Positions 1 to 7,711 of a stretch of DNA of 57,061 bases are shown in pieces (position 1 is the first letter of the stretch; every line of letters begins with the position of its first letter). The notes under the pieces are model-generated. The model ran no database searches. It was not told where the DNA came from and saw only the letters and a program-made list of their open reading frames with translations. Source of the DNA: a virus; the IMG/VR virus record IMGVR_UViG_3300030060_005658, positions 913 through 57,973 of that record; one strand, 5' to 3'. A program made the position numbers and the translations under genes.

Positions 1-419
1 CCATGTTTCCCTTTCCCACCTCTCTTTTTTAAACTACCTATAAAGTGAGCATCTAAATAAACAGTTAATTCTCTATGTAATAAACCATGTTTTTCTCCAG
101 TAACTCTATCGGGTTTTTTCCATATTACCCAACCTTCACGTTCTGCTTGAAAATTTCTAAAACCACCGGGAATATCAAACTTCTCTAAATCAAAACGAGT
201 ATTAGAACTTTTAGACATTTCTGTTAGTATTTGTTTTAAATATACCTTTCTATGTTGAGGTTTATGTTTTCCTTTTTCTAGATAGAATCTAACCATTCTT
301 TGATTAATATCATCTAAGTTACTAAACTTAACATACTTTTTCCTATTGGTTGGTAACTTATCATTAAGAATCTTTTCAGTAAGCATAGCCCACTTATCCT
401 TAAGAATATTAAACCACAT
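1..419 (-). CDS. Tagged protein of unknown function, partial (runs off the window)
   Basis: Open reading frame from ATG at 419 to the window edge, 139 residues visible and no stop. It begins MWFNILKDK, one form of the N-terminal peptide shared by most genes of this arm. The body is basic and ends near the edge in a Lys/Gly-rich stretch. I do not recognise a domain. The ATG follows the stop of the upstream gene by a few bases (AAGTGA reads as both stop and ribosome site). Confidence 0.75.
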   Translation of the reverse strand, partial: MWFNILKDKWAMLTEKILNDKLPTNRKKYVKFSNLDDINQRMVRFYLEKGKHKPQHRKVYLKQILTEMSKSSNTRFDLEKFDIPGGFRNFQAEREGWVIWKKPDRVTGEKHGLLHRELTVYLDAHFIGSLKKRGGKGKH

Positions 420-424
420 ATTAT

Positions 425-616
425 TCACTTCTTATTAATACTATTTAATAATGCTGCATTCCAACCTTTAGTCCACATTTTAAAATCATGGTTTACATCT
501 TCACAACAAGGCTTATTACAAGTTTTTTGTTTGTTGTATATTCTAGTTTTTATTCTAATCATGTAAGGGTTTGTTTTAACTTTGTGTAAGTATTGCCTTA
601 ACATATCAACACACAA
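425..616 (-). CDS. Small Cys-containing protein, start uncertain
   Basis: 63-residue frame ending just before the tagged gene at 419. It holds a TCNKPCC cluster and aromatic residues near its C-terminus. The only starts are TTG at 616 or ATG at 604. A good AGGAG site sits instead in front of an out-of-frame ATG (MSCVLIC then stop), so either the start is unusual or there is a frameshift. Function unknown. Confidence 0.5.
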   Translation of the reverse strand: MCVDMLRQYLHKVKTNPYMIRIKTRIYNKQKTCNKPCCEDVNHDFKMWTKGWNAALLNSINKK

Positions 617-632
617 CTCATTGTATCTTCTC

Positions 633-812
633 CTACCTCTTTAGCATACCAATTAATGATTTTATTACTTTATCGAGTTCGTCTTTATCTAATGATTCTT
701 CTATCTGTTTTTTGTGGCCGTCTAATATTCTAACATACATTAGAATATCCTTATCTAATTCCTTTAGTTTATCAGGATAATCTAATTTTTTTATTGTGTT
801 TTCCCAACTCAT
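633..812 (-). CDS. Small tagged helical protein
   Basis: 59 residues, starting MSWENTIKKL, the shared tag. The rest is charged and Leu/Asp/Lys-rich, likely helical (repeats of the type LDKDxLxK). ATG at 812 overlaps the stop of the upstream terminase-like gene as ATGA, so translation is probably coupled. No domain recognised. Confidence 0.75.
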   Translation of the reverse strand: MSWENTIKKLDYPDKLKELDKDILMYVRILDGHKKQIEESLDKDELDKVIKSLIGMLKR

Positions 813-1465
813 TGTAATCTTTCCTCCATTTTACTCTTAACATCTAACCAAACTTGAGGATGGTTTTGAGCCAATACCTCTTGAACAATTTGCATTTGTG
901 CCACAATAATAGTATCCTGTCTTTTATGAATTAACTTACCCTTAAACTCCATTAGATACTTAAGTGACTCACGAATCTCTTTTGCTAGTTTAGTAAGGCT
1001 ATCAATGTAAGGAGCGTCTAATTCTGTTTCAGCAAACAATTCATCTACTTTTTCTTCAAGACGTTCAATATTTCTAGAAAGAACTGCAATTTCATCTATA
1101 TCCTTTTTAGCAATCATAGTAGCAGCAGATTTTTGAACTAATGGTTTTAGGTGCTTAGTCATATGACGCTTAACTTGTGCTTCTGAAATATTAAGAACCG
1201 TTGCTAAATCAATAGGTTTTAATTTACCTGATTCAATACCTTGTTCATATAATGCTCTATTAGGGTCGGTGCATAATTTACAACGTGGGTTACTATCATT
1301 AAAATATTCTCCCATATGATTACGTTGATGTCTCGCAGTAGTTCCACTAGGCCAGTCATTTTGAATATCTACATCATCAGGAGTTAATTGTCCAGATTCT
1401 AACGCTGCCTCTAAATCATCCCTATCTTCCGATTGGCATAATTTACAGCGTTTTCTAGTAACTAT
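809..1465 (-). CDS. Terminase small subunit-like protein with duplicated CxxC/HTH module
   Basis: The strong part is residues from the ATG at 1315: RCKLC, a helix-turn-helix segment (ATVLNISEAQVKRHMTKHL) and a long helical C-terminal half, an arrangement typical of small terminase or packaging regulators. In frame upstream the reading frame stays open to 1465 and contains a second copy of the module (RCKLC..R..LE..LESGQL.P.D...RHQRNH). No ATG, GTG or TTG exists in the extension. ATA at 1465 overlaps the upstream stop as ATAG and lies six bases after GGAGATGG, so an ATA start is my best reading, giving 218 codons. The safe minimum is 809-1315. The terminase call is inference from architecture. 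Confidence 0.65.
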   Translation of the reverse strand: MVTRKRCKLCQSEDRDDLEAALESGQLTPDDVDIQNDWPSGTTARHQRNHMGEYFNDSNPRCKLCTDPNRALYEQGIESGKLKPIDLATVLNISEAQVKRHMTKHLKPLVQKSAATMIAKKDIDEIAVLSRNIERLEEKVDELFAETELDAPYIDSLTKLAKEIRESLKYLMEFKGKLIHKRQDTIIVAQMQIVQEVLAQNHPQVWLDVKSKMEERLQ

Positions 1466-1581
1466 CTAAACCATCTCCATATTAATAATACATCAAGAAA
1501 ATTTCTTTTATTTTCCTTTTCCCAATTAGTAATCTTTTCTGACTCATCATCAAGCCAATCTTCAAGTAATCTATTGTGCAT
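1462..1581 (-). CDS. Small acidic/aromatic protein, unknown
   Basis: 39 residues, start MHNRLLEDWL, ATG at 1581 directly behind a good GGGGTGATTAA site. It lacks the shared tag. Rich in Trp, Glu and Lys. Its TAG overlaps the proposed ATA start of the terminase-like gene, suggesting coupled translation. Confidence 0.6.
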   Translation of the reverse strand: MHNRLLEDWLDDESEKITNWEKENKRNFLDVLLIWRWFR

Positions 1582-1585
1582 TTAA

Positions 1586-1984
1586 TCACCCCTCTAACGC
1601 CTCAACAATTTCATTAGTTAACATGATTATCCCATGTTCTTTAATTTGTTCCCTACCTTCTCTAGTATGATAACCTAAATTGTAAAAAATTTCATTGTCG
1701 GGTTCTCCTATTTGTCTTAATGCCTCTCTATGACCGAAAGATTCAGCAAGTTCATCTAATTCATCTAAAACTCGATAAAACTTTTCTTCATCTTCTTCTA
1801 ACTCTTTCATTCTTTTAATTTCATTTATGGAACTCTCAGGAAAACCATGTCGTCTAAGAGTATCATATAAACTTTCATGAGGTTGTTGTCTTTCTATTGG
1901 GCGATTATCATAATCAGGCTGATACTCCATAGGAGGGTCTTTATCTAACATTCTTCCATCTTTTAATATATCTTTCCAACTGAT
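1586..1984 (-). CDS. Tagged acidic protein, probable ATC start
   Basis: The tag is present as (I)SWKDILKDG. Its first residue is encoded by ATC at 1984, exactly where ATG normally stands behind GAGGTGATTAAA. An upstream ATG at 2011 lies inside the previous gene and would add nine residues with no ribosome site, and a GTG at 1993 is in frame but overlaps the Shine-Dalgarno itself. The body (about 132 residues) is very acidic in the middle (ELEEDEEKF) and probably helical. No known domain. Confidence 0.7.
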   Translation of the reverse strand: MSWKDILKDGRMLDKDPPMEYQPDYDNRPIERQQPHESLYDTLRRHGFPESSINEIKRMKELEEDEEKFYRVLDELDELAESFGHREALRQIGEPDNEIFYNLGYHTREGREQIKEHGIIMLTNEIVEALEG

Positions 1985-1989
1985 TTTAA

Positions 1990-3000
1990 TCACCTCAACA
2001 TATCCATCCAAGATTTCTTTAATTCAAAGTCAAATTGACCAGCATATCTCTTTAACATATTTTTAGTCAATGTAATTGAAAATGCTTCTACTTGACCTAA
2101 CACTTCATTATCACCAACAAGTCCTGCAACATCTTTAATTAATTCAGAAGAAGTTTTAGAAGTTATTTGTATCTTTGAATTTTGCAATTGGCGTTGTAAT
2201 TTAGTTGGAGATACTTTTCCATCTCTACCTTTAATAGCAGGACTTTTAACTAAATCATCCAATGTTTTCTTAAACTCAGGTATCTTAGATAAATCACTAG
2301 GGTCATAATTTACTTTAATATCTAAGAAAGGAATCTTAGCAGAAGGAAGCGATTTAGTTAATTTATCTAATACACCAGTTAATGAATCTTTTTCATCTAT
2401 TTTATCGCCATCACCAAATAGTGCTTGATACATTGGAGGTCTTGCAGAACCATCTTTACTCATACTCCACCAACTATCATCTACTGCTCTAATAGTTTCA
2501 TCTTTCTTTTTAGGGTCAGCGTTTCTAATTGCTACATAATCATCAGTTCTATAATGACCATATATTTCTTTGGAGACAGTTCTTCCTCTACCTCTTCTAA
2601 ATCTAACATTAAAAGGTATATTAGCAGGATTTAAATCAGAGTTATTTGAAGACATTTTGTTTAAAACTGTAACTAGTTCTTTAACCTTATTTAAGTCACC
2701 AACAGTAATTAATTCATTTGTAGTCATAATCTTTTTTAGTTCATCCATAACTTCATAATTTGCACCATCTTGATTACCAGTATTAGGTGAATTAGGTCTT
2801 TGAACTGCCGCAGAAACGTGATTAAGAACTATATCATAAAGGTTTTTTCCACCCTTTGCTCCAGTAATTCCAATATCTTCTCTACTTAATCCTTTACAAA
2901 GAGTTTCCCAATCAGAATAGAATTTACGCAACTCACCATCAAAAGTTTGAGTTACTTCATTTCTTCTTATTACTTGTCTTTTTCTTGTCTTCCTGACCAT
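1990..3000 (-). CDS. Unknown 336-residue virion/packaging-arm protein
   Basis: Starts with a strongly basic segment (MVRKTRKRQVIRRNE) and contains a second basic run (FRRGRGRTVSKE) near residue 135; the remainder is mixed helix/loop. It has no tag in its own frame, but a tagged mini-ORF (2957-3112) overlaps its start in the +1-related frame, so the native protein may be a frameshift fusion with an MWFNVLRK N-terminus. Size and position beside packaging genes would suit a structural or scaffold role; I do not recognise the family. Confidence 0.75.
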   Translation of the reverse strand: MVRKTRKRQVIRRNEVTQTFDGELRKFYSDWETLCKGLSREDIGITGAKGGKNLYDIVLNHVSAAVQRPNSPNTGNQDGANYEVMDELKKIMTTNELITVGDLNKVKELVTVLNKMSSNNSDLNPANIPFNVRFRRGRGRTVSKEIYGHYRTDDYVAIRNADPKKKDETIRAVDDSWWSMSKDGSARPPMYQALFGDGDKIDEKDSLTGVLDKLTKSLPSAKIPFLDIKVNYDPSDLSKIPEFKKTLDDLVKSPAIKGRDGKVSPTKLQRQLQNSKIQITSKTSSELIKDVAGLVGDNEVLGQVEAFSITLTKNMLKRYAGQFDFELKKSWMDMLR

Positions 3001-3112
3001 CTTCCTCTTCCTCCTTTTTCTTCTTTGAATATCTTATATTAAACAATGCACTAGTATTTGGACTTGTTGAAGTTACTACTCCTGCTACTTTTCTAAGAAC
3101 ATTAAACCACAT
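2957..3112 (-). CDS. Tagged mini-ORF, possible frameshifted N-terminus of the next gene
   Basis: 51 residues, MWFNVLRKV start, then a Lys/Glu run (KKKKEEEEDGQED). ATG at 3112 overlaps the upstream stop as TAATG. It ends inside the 1990-3000 gene after an A-rich, purine-only stretch. The downstream frame is open back to about 3031 and lies 112 bases from this ATG, so a single +1 shift would join them. A real small protein, a programmed shift and an assembly indel are all possible. Confidence 0.6.
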   Translation of the reverse strand: MWFNVLRKVAGVVTSTSPNTSALFNIRYSKKKKEEEEDGQEDKKKTSNKKK

Positions 3113-3300
3113 TACTTAACAGCATCCATTAATTCATCTAACATATCTAATGCTTCTTTAACCTTATATTGGTCATATTCTGGAACACTTTTTTCTGCAA
3201 GTAATAATGCTTTTTTAATTGTATCGAAATGTGGAGAATATCTTAAATATGATTCACTAATAATTACAGGGTCTTTTTTCATTAATTTCATCCAATCCAT
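3112..3300 (-). CDS. Small tagged protein
   Basis: 62 residues beginning MDWMKLMKKD, a tag variant with Met in the hydrophobic positions. The body is helical, ending ALDMLDELMDAVK. Stop overlaps the following ATG by one base. No known domain. Confidence 0.75.
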   Translation of the reverse strand: MDWMKLMKKDPVIISESYLRYSPHFDTIKKALLLAEKSVPEYDQYKVKEALDMLDELMDAVK

Positions 3301-3304
3301 AATA

Positions 3305-3460
3305 TCACACTCTCATAGGACAATTAGGGCCTTGTGGGGCTTTATCAGGTGAAGGTAATTTTAGTGGACATACTTCTCCACCTCTAACAAATTTTTTACA
3401 AGTTCTACAAGTTCCAGAATAATCTACTGTTCCTGCTTTAATTAATTCTTCCCACTTCAT
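3305..3460 (-). CDS. Tagged zinc-ribbon mini-protein
   Basis: 51 residues: tag MKWEELIKAG followed by CRTC, then Cys at two later positions (VCPLK and NCPMR), a pattern fit to bind one zinc. ATG at 3460 sits behind AGTGATTAAT. Shows the tag joined to a metal-binding body quite unlike its neighbours. Confidence 0.75.
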   Translation of the reverse strand: MKWEELIKAGTVDYSGTCRTCKKFVRGGEVCPLKLPSPDKAPQGPNCPMRV

Positions 3461-3465
3461 ATTAA

Positions 3466-4251
3466 TCACTTATCCTTTTTTAAAACACTAAACCAACCAA
3501 CACTATCTAAATCTTCACTAGCATATTTACTAGAAAAGTCATCATCAAAATCCTTATCTTCATCTGCCATTATTTCAGGTCTAGACATATATTCTCTGAA
3601 ATCCTTTTCTTTTTCCTGTTCTTCCATATCAGGTTGTCCTTCTATTAACATAGCACTATCTTCATCTAATTCATCTTTTTCTCTAGCAAGAAACTTACTG
3701 TATTGTAACATAGCATGAATAATATAATCTGATAAAGCACCACCAGATAATGCAGTTAAAATTTTAGTTACTTCTAAATGGTCCCATATTTGAAGGTCTA
3801 AACTACGCATAATTTCTTCTTTAGATGAACGTATAATACTATTAATTATTTTATTGATAACAGGACTATTTTTTATTTCATCTGGTATTAGCATATCATC
3901 GTCATCATATATTTCAAAAAGTTCAGTTAAATCAATACTTTCATCTTTCTCTACTTCTTCGGCCTCTTTAGCCGAAGCATCAAAAACACTACTTAAAAGC
4001 AAAGAAATAAATGTATCAATATCATCTTGAGTTATTTTATCTTTAGGTAATTTTTCAGCCTCTTCTCTTGCCTCAAACATAGTATTAAGCCCAGAAGAAG
4101 TTAAACCCTTCTTATTGCTTAATTTATTCCAAATCTCCCTATATCTCATACCGCTAACAATGGTATCAAAACGAGATTTTTCATCCTTTTTAATATACAT
4201 TAAAACACCTATTTTTTGTGACGCGCCCATGCCCTTTAATAGTTGTTCCAA
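3466..4251 (-). CDS. Acidic helical protein, start unresolved
   Basis: 261 residues in frame, starting from TTG at 4251 with no ribosome site; the first safe ATG is internal. The protein is helical and highly acidic, especially the last 80 residues (DEDSAMLIEGQPDMEEQEKE), resembling scaffold-like or DNA-mimic composition. An ATG with tag-like sequence (MNWSNFYT) lies at 4279 in another frame, 28 bases upstream; one +1 shift gives MNWSNFY fused to RLLEQLLKG. So the true N-terminus is probably tagged. Confidence 0.7.
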   Translation of the reverse strand: MEQLLKGMGASQKIGVLMYIKKDEKSRFDTIVSGMRYREIWNKLSNKKGLTSSGLNTMFEAREEAEKLPKDKITQDDIDTFISLLLSSVFDASAKEAEEVEKDESIDLTELFEIYDDDDMLIPDEIKNSPVINKIINSIIRSSKEEIMRSLDLQIWDHLEVTKILTALSGGALSDYIIHAMLQYSKFLAREKDELDEDSAMLIEGQPDMEEQEKEKDFREYMSRPEIMADEDKDFDDDFSSKYASEDLDSVGWFSVLKKDK

Positions 4252-4279
4252 TAGCCGTGTAAAAGTTAGACCAGTTCAT
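4190..4279 (-). CDS. Tag-like mini-ORF overlapping the start of the acidic gene
   Basis: 29 codons, MNWSNFYT start, in the frame offset from 3466-4251. On its own it makes no recognisable protein after residue 10. I read it as the displaced N-terminus of the acidic gene, through programmed frameshift, recent mutation or sequencing indel in the run AACTTTTACACGG. Confidence 0.35.
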   Translation of the reverse strand: MNWSNFYTAIGTTIKGHGRVTKNRCFNVY

Positions 4280-4293
4280 TATATTTTACCAAT

Positions 4294-4578
4294 TTATAAT
4301 CTCAATCCTAAACTTTGTGCAGTAACATATTTTTTCTCATCAACATCATAAAATTTAATTTCATTTCCTAAAGTAGAATGCCAACCAAATGTCCCATATA
4401 AACTATCTTTGAATTGTTTAGGCTCATAATACCTAACCCAGTTACCATTTTCTTTTTTATACAATGCCCATTTAACATATTGATGAGGTGGGGTAGAAAG
4501 ATATTTAGGTTCTCTTCCCTCTTTACGAGAAAAGGAAATCAAATACTCTTTTGCCTTAATTATATTCAACCAACTCAT
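4294..4578 (-). CDS. Tagged protein, unknown domain
   Basis: 94 residues: tag MSWLNIIKAK, then an aromatic-rich domain (KWALYKKENGNWVRYYEPK, followed by FYDVDEKKYVTAQSLG near the end) that looks like a small beta fold. ATG at 4578 overlaps the stop of the small membrane protein. Function unknown. Confidence 0.75.
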   Translation of the reverse strand: MSWLNIIKAKEYLISFSRKEGREPKYLSTPPHQYVKWALYKKENGNWVRYYEPKQFKDSLYGTFGWHSTLGNEIKFYDVDEKKYVTAQSLGLRL

Positions 4579-4718
4579 TATATTTCACCTAGTAATTTTA
4601 AACCTACATAATACAAAGTAGATAGGAAAAGAAAAAAAGAAAGTATAGTAAAACAAAACCCAAAACATATATCAATTAAACTGTATGTTGGGCTAGTAAC
4701 AACAGTAGAATTATTCAT
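4578..4718 (-). CDS. Small single-pass membrane protein
   Basis: 46 residues with one long hydrophobic segment (about residues 13-42, rich in Phe, Leu, Cys). No tag. TAATG overlap with the upstream gene and a one-base overlap with the downstream tagged gene place it in the same transcript. Size suits a holin-like or envelope-associated peptide, but no function can be assigned. Confidence 0.65.
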   Translation of the reverse strand: MNNSTVVTSPTYSLIDICFGFCFTILSFFLFLSTLYYVGLKLLGEI

Positions 4719-5197
4719 TAGTTATCCCTCCAATTAACCACTTCAGAATATTTTTTAATTTCATCAGGACTTAATATATGATTAGCGGTTATTTTAATTT
4801 CAAATTTAATAAATGTTTTATCGAAGGTATTGACCTGTAAAGACATTTTAACTACGTTCTGTAAAGGATTAGCCCAAATTGGTTCTACATAATACATTTC
4901 CCCATCTACCATCATTTTATAATAATAATCAAAACCCCATTGAGGAAATTTCATTTCATTAAGCGATTTCAAAACAGCACAAGCCACTTCTTCTGGCATA
5001 TCGTTTAATAAGAATCTGACTTCCATTTGTGTATTTTTATCTAAAATTCTAGTTTTACTCATTATTTTTTCTTGATACTCTTTTAATTTCTCAAAACACC
5101 GACTTTCTTCATCTTCTTTACTATCACTACCTAATGTAGTAGTAATCTTAGAATCTGTTCTAAGTTTGGGTTCTTTTAATAACTTAAACCAATCCAT
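4718..5197 (-). CDS. Tagged PEEVxC-family paralog 1
   Basis: 159 residues from MDWFKLLKEPKLR at 5197 behind GGGTGATAAT; an upstream in-frame ATG (5233) lies in the previous gene. Leader: tag, basic PKLRTDSKIT, then Gly-Ser and an acidic run ending in Cys. Core: helical EKLKEYQEKI and MPEEVACAVLKSL, the signature of this family. C-terminal half alternates hydrophobic and polar residues (beta-rich). Function unknown; likely acts with its seven relatives. Confidence 0.8.
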   Translation of the reverse strand: MDWFKLLKEPKLRTDSKITTTLGSDSKEDEESRCFEKLKEYQEKIMSKTRILDKNTQMEVRFLLNDMPEEVACAVLKSLNEMKFPQWGFDYYYKMMVDGEMYYVEPIWANPLQNVVKMSLQVNTFDKTFIKFEIKITANHILSPDEIKKYSEVVNWRDN

Positions 5198-5201
5198 ATT
5201 A

Positions 5202-5840
5202 TCACCCAAAAACTCCTTTGTGTAAAACTTCAATCATACGTTTATAATCTTCTTCTGTATAATCCTTATATCCAATTGGATTTCTATCTGGATTTTTAGG
5301 GTGTGATTCATAAGTTACTTGATAATATTCTACATCAGTTACGGTTATACCTTCAATGAAAATAGCAAAAACAGCATCTTGAGTGTCATCAAACCAATCG
5401 TCCCAATTTGTTGTTTTGAGTTTTTTAGTGGATTTTAAAGCAATTTCTACCAGAAATACATCAACCCTGTCCCCTTCCTCCACAACAACTTCTTCTTCAA
5501 ACATTCCACTACCTTGAGATTTTAATCTCTCAAGTAATTTTAAAACTACACAAGCAACTTTTTCATTACATAAAAAACTACCATATTCTTCACACTCAAA
5601 GGGGAACATTCTATCAAAATATTTCATATTTGATGAATCATGATGTATCCATCCTCTCTCACTATTACTTATTAGTTTTCGGTATTGCCCGCTTATTTGC
5701 ACCATTCTCATTTTATCTAAATACTCTAATACCTTCTTTAAACAATCATTATCTTCTAGTTTTGAATCAGTTCCTAAATTGGTTGTAATCTTAGAACCAG
5801 TCCTAAGTTTAGGCTGTTTTAGAATAGTTTGCCAATTCAT
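5202..5840 (-). CDS. Tagged PEEVxC-family paralog 2
   Basis: 212 residues, start MNWQTILKQPKLR. Same leader layout (TGSKITTNLGTDS, acidic stretch, Cys, helical YLDKM). The core motif is changed to CNEKVACVVLKLLERL. The middle is acidic, with a beta-rich C-terminal half (VDVFLVEIALKS, AVFAIFIEGITVTDVEYY). Overlaps the upstream relative by four bases. Confidence 0.8.
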   Translation of the reverse strand: MNWQTILKQPKLRTGSKITTNLGTDSKLEDNDCLKKVLEYLDKMRMVQISGQYRKLISNSERGWIHHDSSNMKYFDRMFPFECEEYGSFLCNEKVACVVLKLLERLKSQGSGMFEEEVVVEEGDRVDVFLVEIALKSTKKLKTTNWDDWFDDTQDAVFAIFIEGITVTDVEYYQVTYESHPKNPDRNPIGYKDYTEEDYKRMIEVLHKGVFG

Positions 5841-6463
5841 CTAAAATCTACCTCATCTGCAAACATTCCTTTTGCTAATTCTTTTAAATTATTTTTACGC
5901 TCATCTAAAGTTAGTTCATACTCACCAATTTCGCTATTATAATCAACATTAAGCCTAACGTCAATATCTTCAGAACCATCTCCATCATCCATTTTACTTA
6001 TTTCTAATTCAATTCCAGCAAATATAGCCAACCCCTTCAAAAGTGTTCTATTACCTACATAAATTCTAGCAATGATAGCAAAGGTAGACAAAGATGAAGG
6101 ATTAATTGGGTCTTTTCTATTTTCTACAAATTCATCAATTAGATACAATTGGCCTATATATTCAGCGTCATTTTCTTTACCCCTTGTAGGAAAAGACATG
6201 GGTGTTACACCATCAAAACTTAAATTACTTAATTCTTTTAATGCCTCACAAGCAATTTCTTCTGGAATTAAATCAAAATTTTTATCCATAACGCGAGTAT
6301 GTTTGAATCCTGATTCAGCCTTATTTTTAACTTTACGAATATAATTTAATAGTTGTTCTTTACACGGTGTTTTTTCTTCACTCTCTTTATCTGAACCAAT
6401 GTTGGTAGTTACTTTAGAACCAACCCTAAGTTTGGGTTGTTTTAATAAATCAAACCAGTCCAT
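5837..6463 (-). CDS. Tagged PEEVxC-family paralog 3
   Basis: 208 residues, MDWFDLLKQPKLRVGSKVTT leader, CKEQLLNYIRKVK helix, and core LIPEEIACEALKELSNL. C-terminal part holds beta-like segments (TFAIIARIYVGN, IDVRLNVDY). It ends with the residues DEVDFR, very like the ends of several relatives (KVDFR, MVEFR), so the family also shares a C-terminal signature. Confidence 0.8.
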   Translation of the reverse strand: MDWFDLLKQPKLRVGSKVTTNIGSDKESEEKTPCKEQLLNYIRKVKNKAESGFKHTRVMDKNFDLIPEEIACEALKELSNLSFDGVTPMSFPTRGKENDAEYIGQLYLIDEFVENRKDPINPSSLSTFAIIARIYVGNRTLLKGLAIFAGIELEISKMDDGDGSEDIDVRLNVDYNSEIGEYELTLDERKNNLKELAKGMFADEVDFR

Positions 6464-6468
6464 TCAAA

Positions 6469-7107
6469 TCACCCCTTATGCCAACTAAAACCAAAATTTC
6501 TTGCCTCATAATAACCTGATATTTTAAAAATATTATGCTTACCGTGAATTACATCTATTGACCTCAATCTTCCTTCTTCATCTTCATCATAAACATTTTG
6601 AACATTTTCACCATTTCCCCAACCAATTAAAATAACAAGTTTGCCTCCAATCGAAACTCGTATTTCATTATGATTTCCTTGATAATTAACTACATAAATT
6701 CTTGTAATACTATAATCACCAATTTCTTTAAAATCATCTTTTTCTTTAGAAAGCATCTTTAATGCCATACATGCTACTTCTTCTGGAACAGGGGTATATT
6801 TGAAATAAACACTCTCTTCGATATTTGTATTCCATCTACCCCCACCGTATTTTTCTTTTAAATCTATTTTATAACCTTTTTGATTTACCTGATTAGTTCC
6901 TATTCCTATAAAATATTTATGAAACGCGGGCCAACCCTTATCCCATCTTTCTTTTAACAAAGGAGTATAATTTTTCATTTTATCAGCAAGTTGTTTTAAT
7001 TTTCTATTACAAGTATCATCTTCAACATTTTCATCACTACCTAATCTAGTTGTGATTTTACTTCCTGTTCTTAATTCAGGATTCTTAATTAAATCAAACC
7101 AATTAAT
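6469..7107 (-). CDS. Tagged PEEVxC-family paralog 4, ATT start
   Basis: Read from ATT at 7107 the protein begins (I)NWFDLIKNPELRTGSK, the complete family leader, and continues to core VPEEVACMALKMLSK (213 codons). ATT lies three bases behind a perfect GGAGGTGAT site and no ATG, GTG or TTG in frame could keep the leader; the first ATG (6978) would remove 43 residues including all conserved leader sequence. This is the cleanest near-cognate start in the window. Confidence 0.8.
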   Translation of the reverse strand: MNWFDLIKNPELRTGSKITTRLGSDENVEDDTCNRKLKQLADKMKNYTPLLKERWDKGWPAFHKYFIGIGTNQVNQKGYKIDLKEKYGGGRWNTNIEESVYFKYTPVPEEVACMALKMLSKEKDDFKEIGDYSITRIYVVNYQGNHNEIRVSIGGKLVILIGWGNGENVQNVYDEDEEGRLRSIDVIHGKHNIFKISGYYEARNFGFSWHKG

Positions 7108-7111
7108 AAAA

Positions 7112-7711
7112 TCACCTCCAATCCATTTTATCTAATAACAAATTGTAATCCTTAATATTGCCCCTTACTTCATCAAATGGTAATAAGATTCTATGAGCAG
7201 GAGAAAACACTACTGGCCCATCCCCATTATCAACCATTATGGTTAATGCAATTGTAAAAACCAAATATTTCATATCATCTAAACCATACACTCTATCTTT
7301 AGATGTAATTGTTCTAGTTACTTCACACCAATAATTATCTCCTATTTGCTTATTAATAGTAGTAGAATCCCCACTAATTCCAGAAAGCATTTTTAGTGCT
7401 TTACATGCTACATCTTCTGGTAATGCAGAAAAAGATTCTTCTTCACCCTCTGTGCCATGAATGTAATAATCAACTTCTTCTTTAATAGTTCCACCAAATT
7501 TAGATTCTCTTTCTCCTTCTCTTTCTTCAAAAGGATTCTCTATGCCTAAATTAGTTAATAATCCTTTTATTTTTTTTAATTTTTCCCGATATTCTAATAG
7601 TTTTTTCTTACAAGGTTCATCGGGTTGATTACCAGAGGTTGAACTTAAGTTAGTAGTTACTTTACTACCTGCCCTTAATTTAGGGTTCTTGATAATAGTA
7701 AACCAACTCAT
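7112..7711 (-). CDS. Tagged PEEVxC-family paralog 5
   Basis: 199 residues, MSWFTIIKNPKLRAGSKVTT leader, CKKKLLEYREKLKK helix, core LPEDVACKALKMLSGIS, then a beta-rich half (YLVFTIALTIMVDNGDG) and DKMDWR end. Its last codons contain the Shine-Dalgarno of paralog 4. Confidence 0.8.
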   Translation of the reverse strand: MSWFTIIKNPKLRAGSKVTTNLSSTSGNQPDEPCKKKLLEYREKLKKIKGLLTNLGIENPFEEREGERESKFGGTIKEEVDYYIHGTEGEEESFSALPEDVACKALKMLSGISGDSTTINKQIGDNYWCEVTRTITSKDRVYGLDDMKYLVFTIALTIMVDNGDGPVVFSPAHRILLPFDEVRGNIKDYNLLLDKMDWR

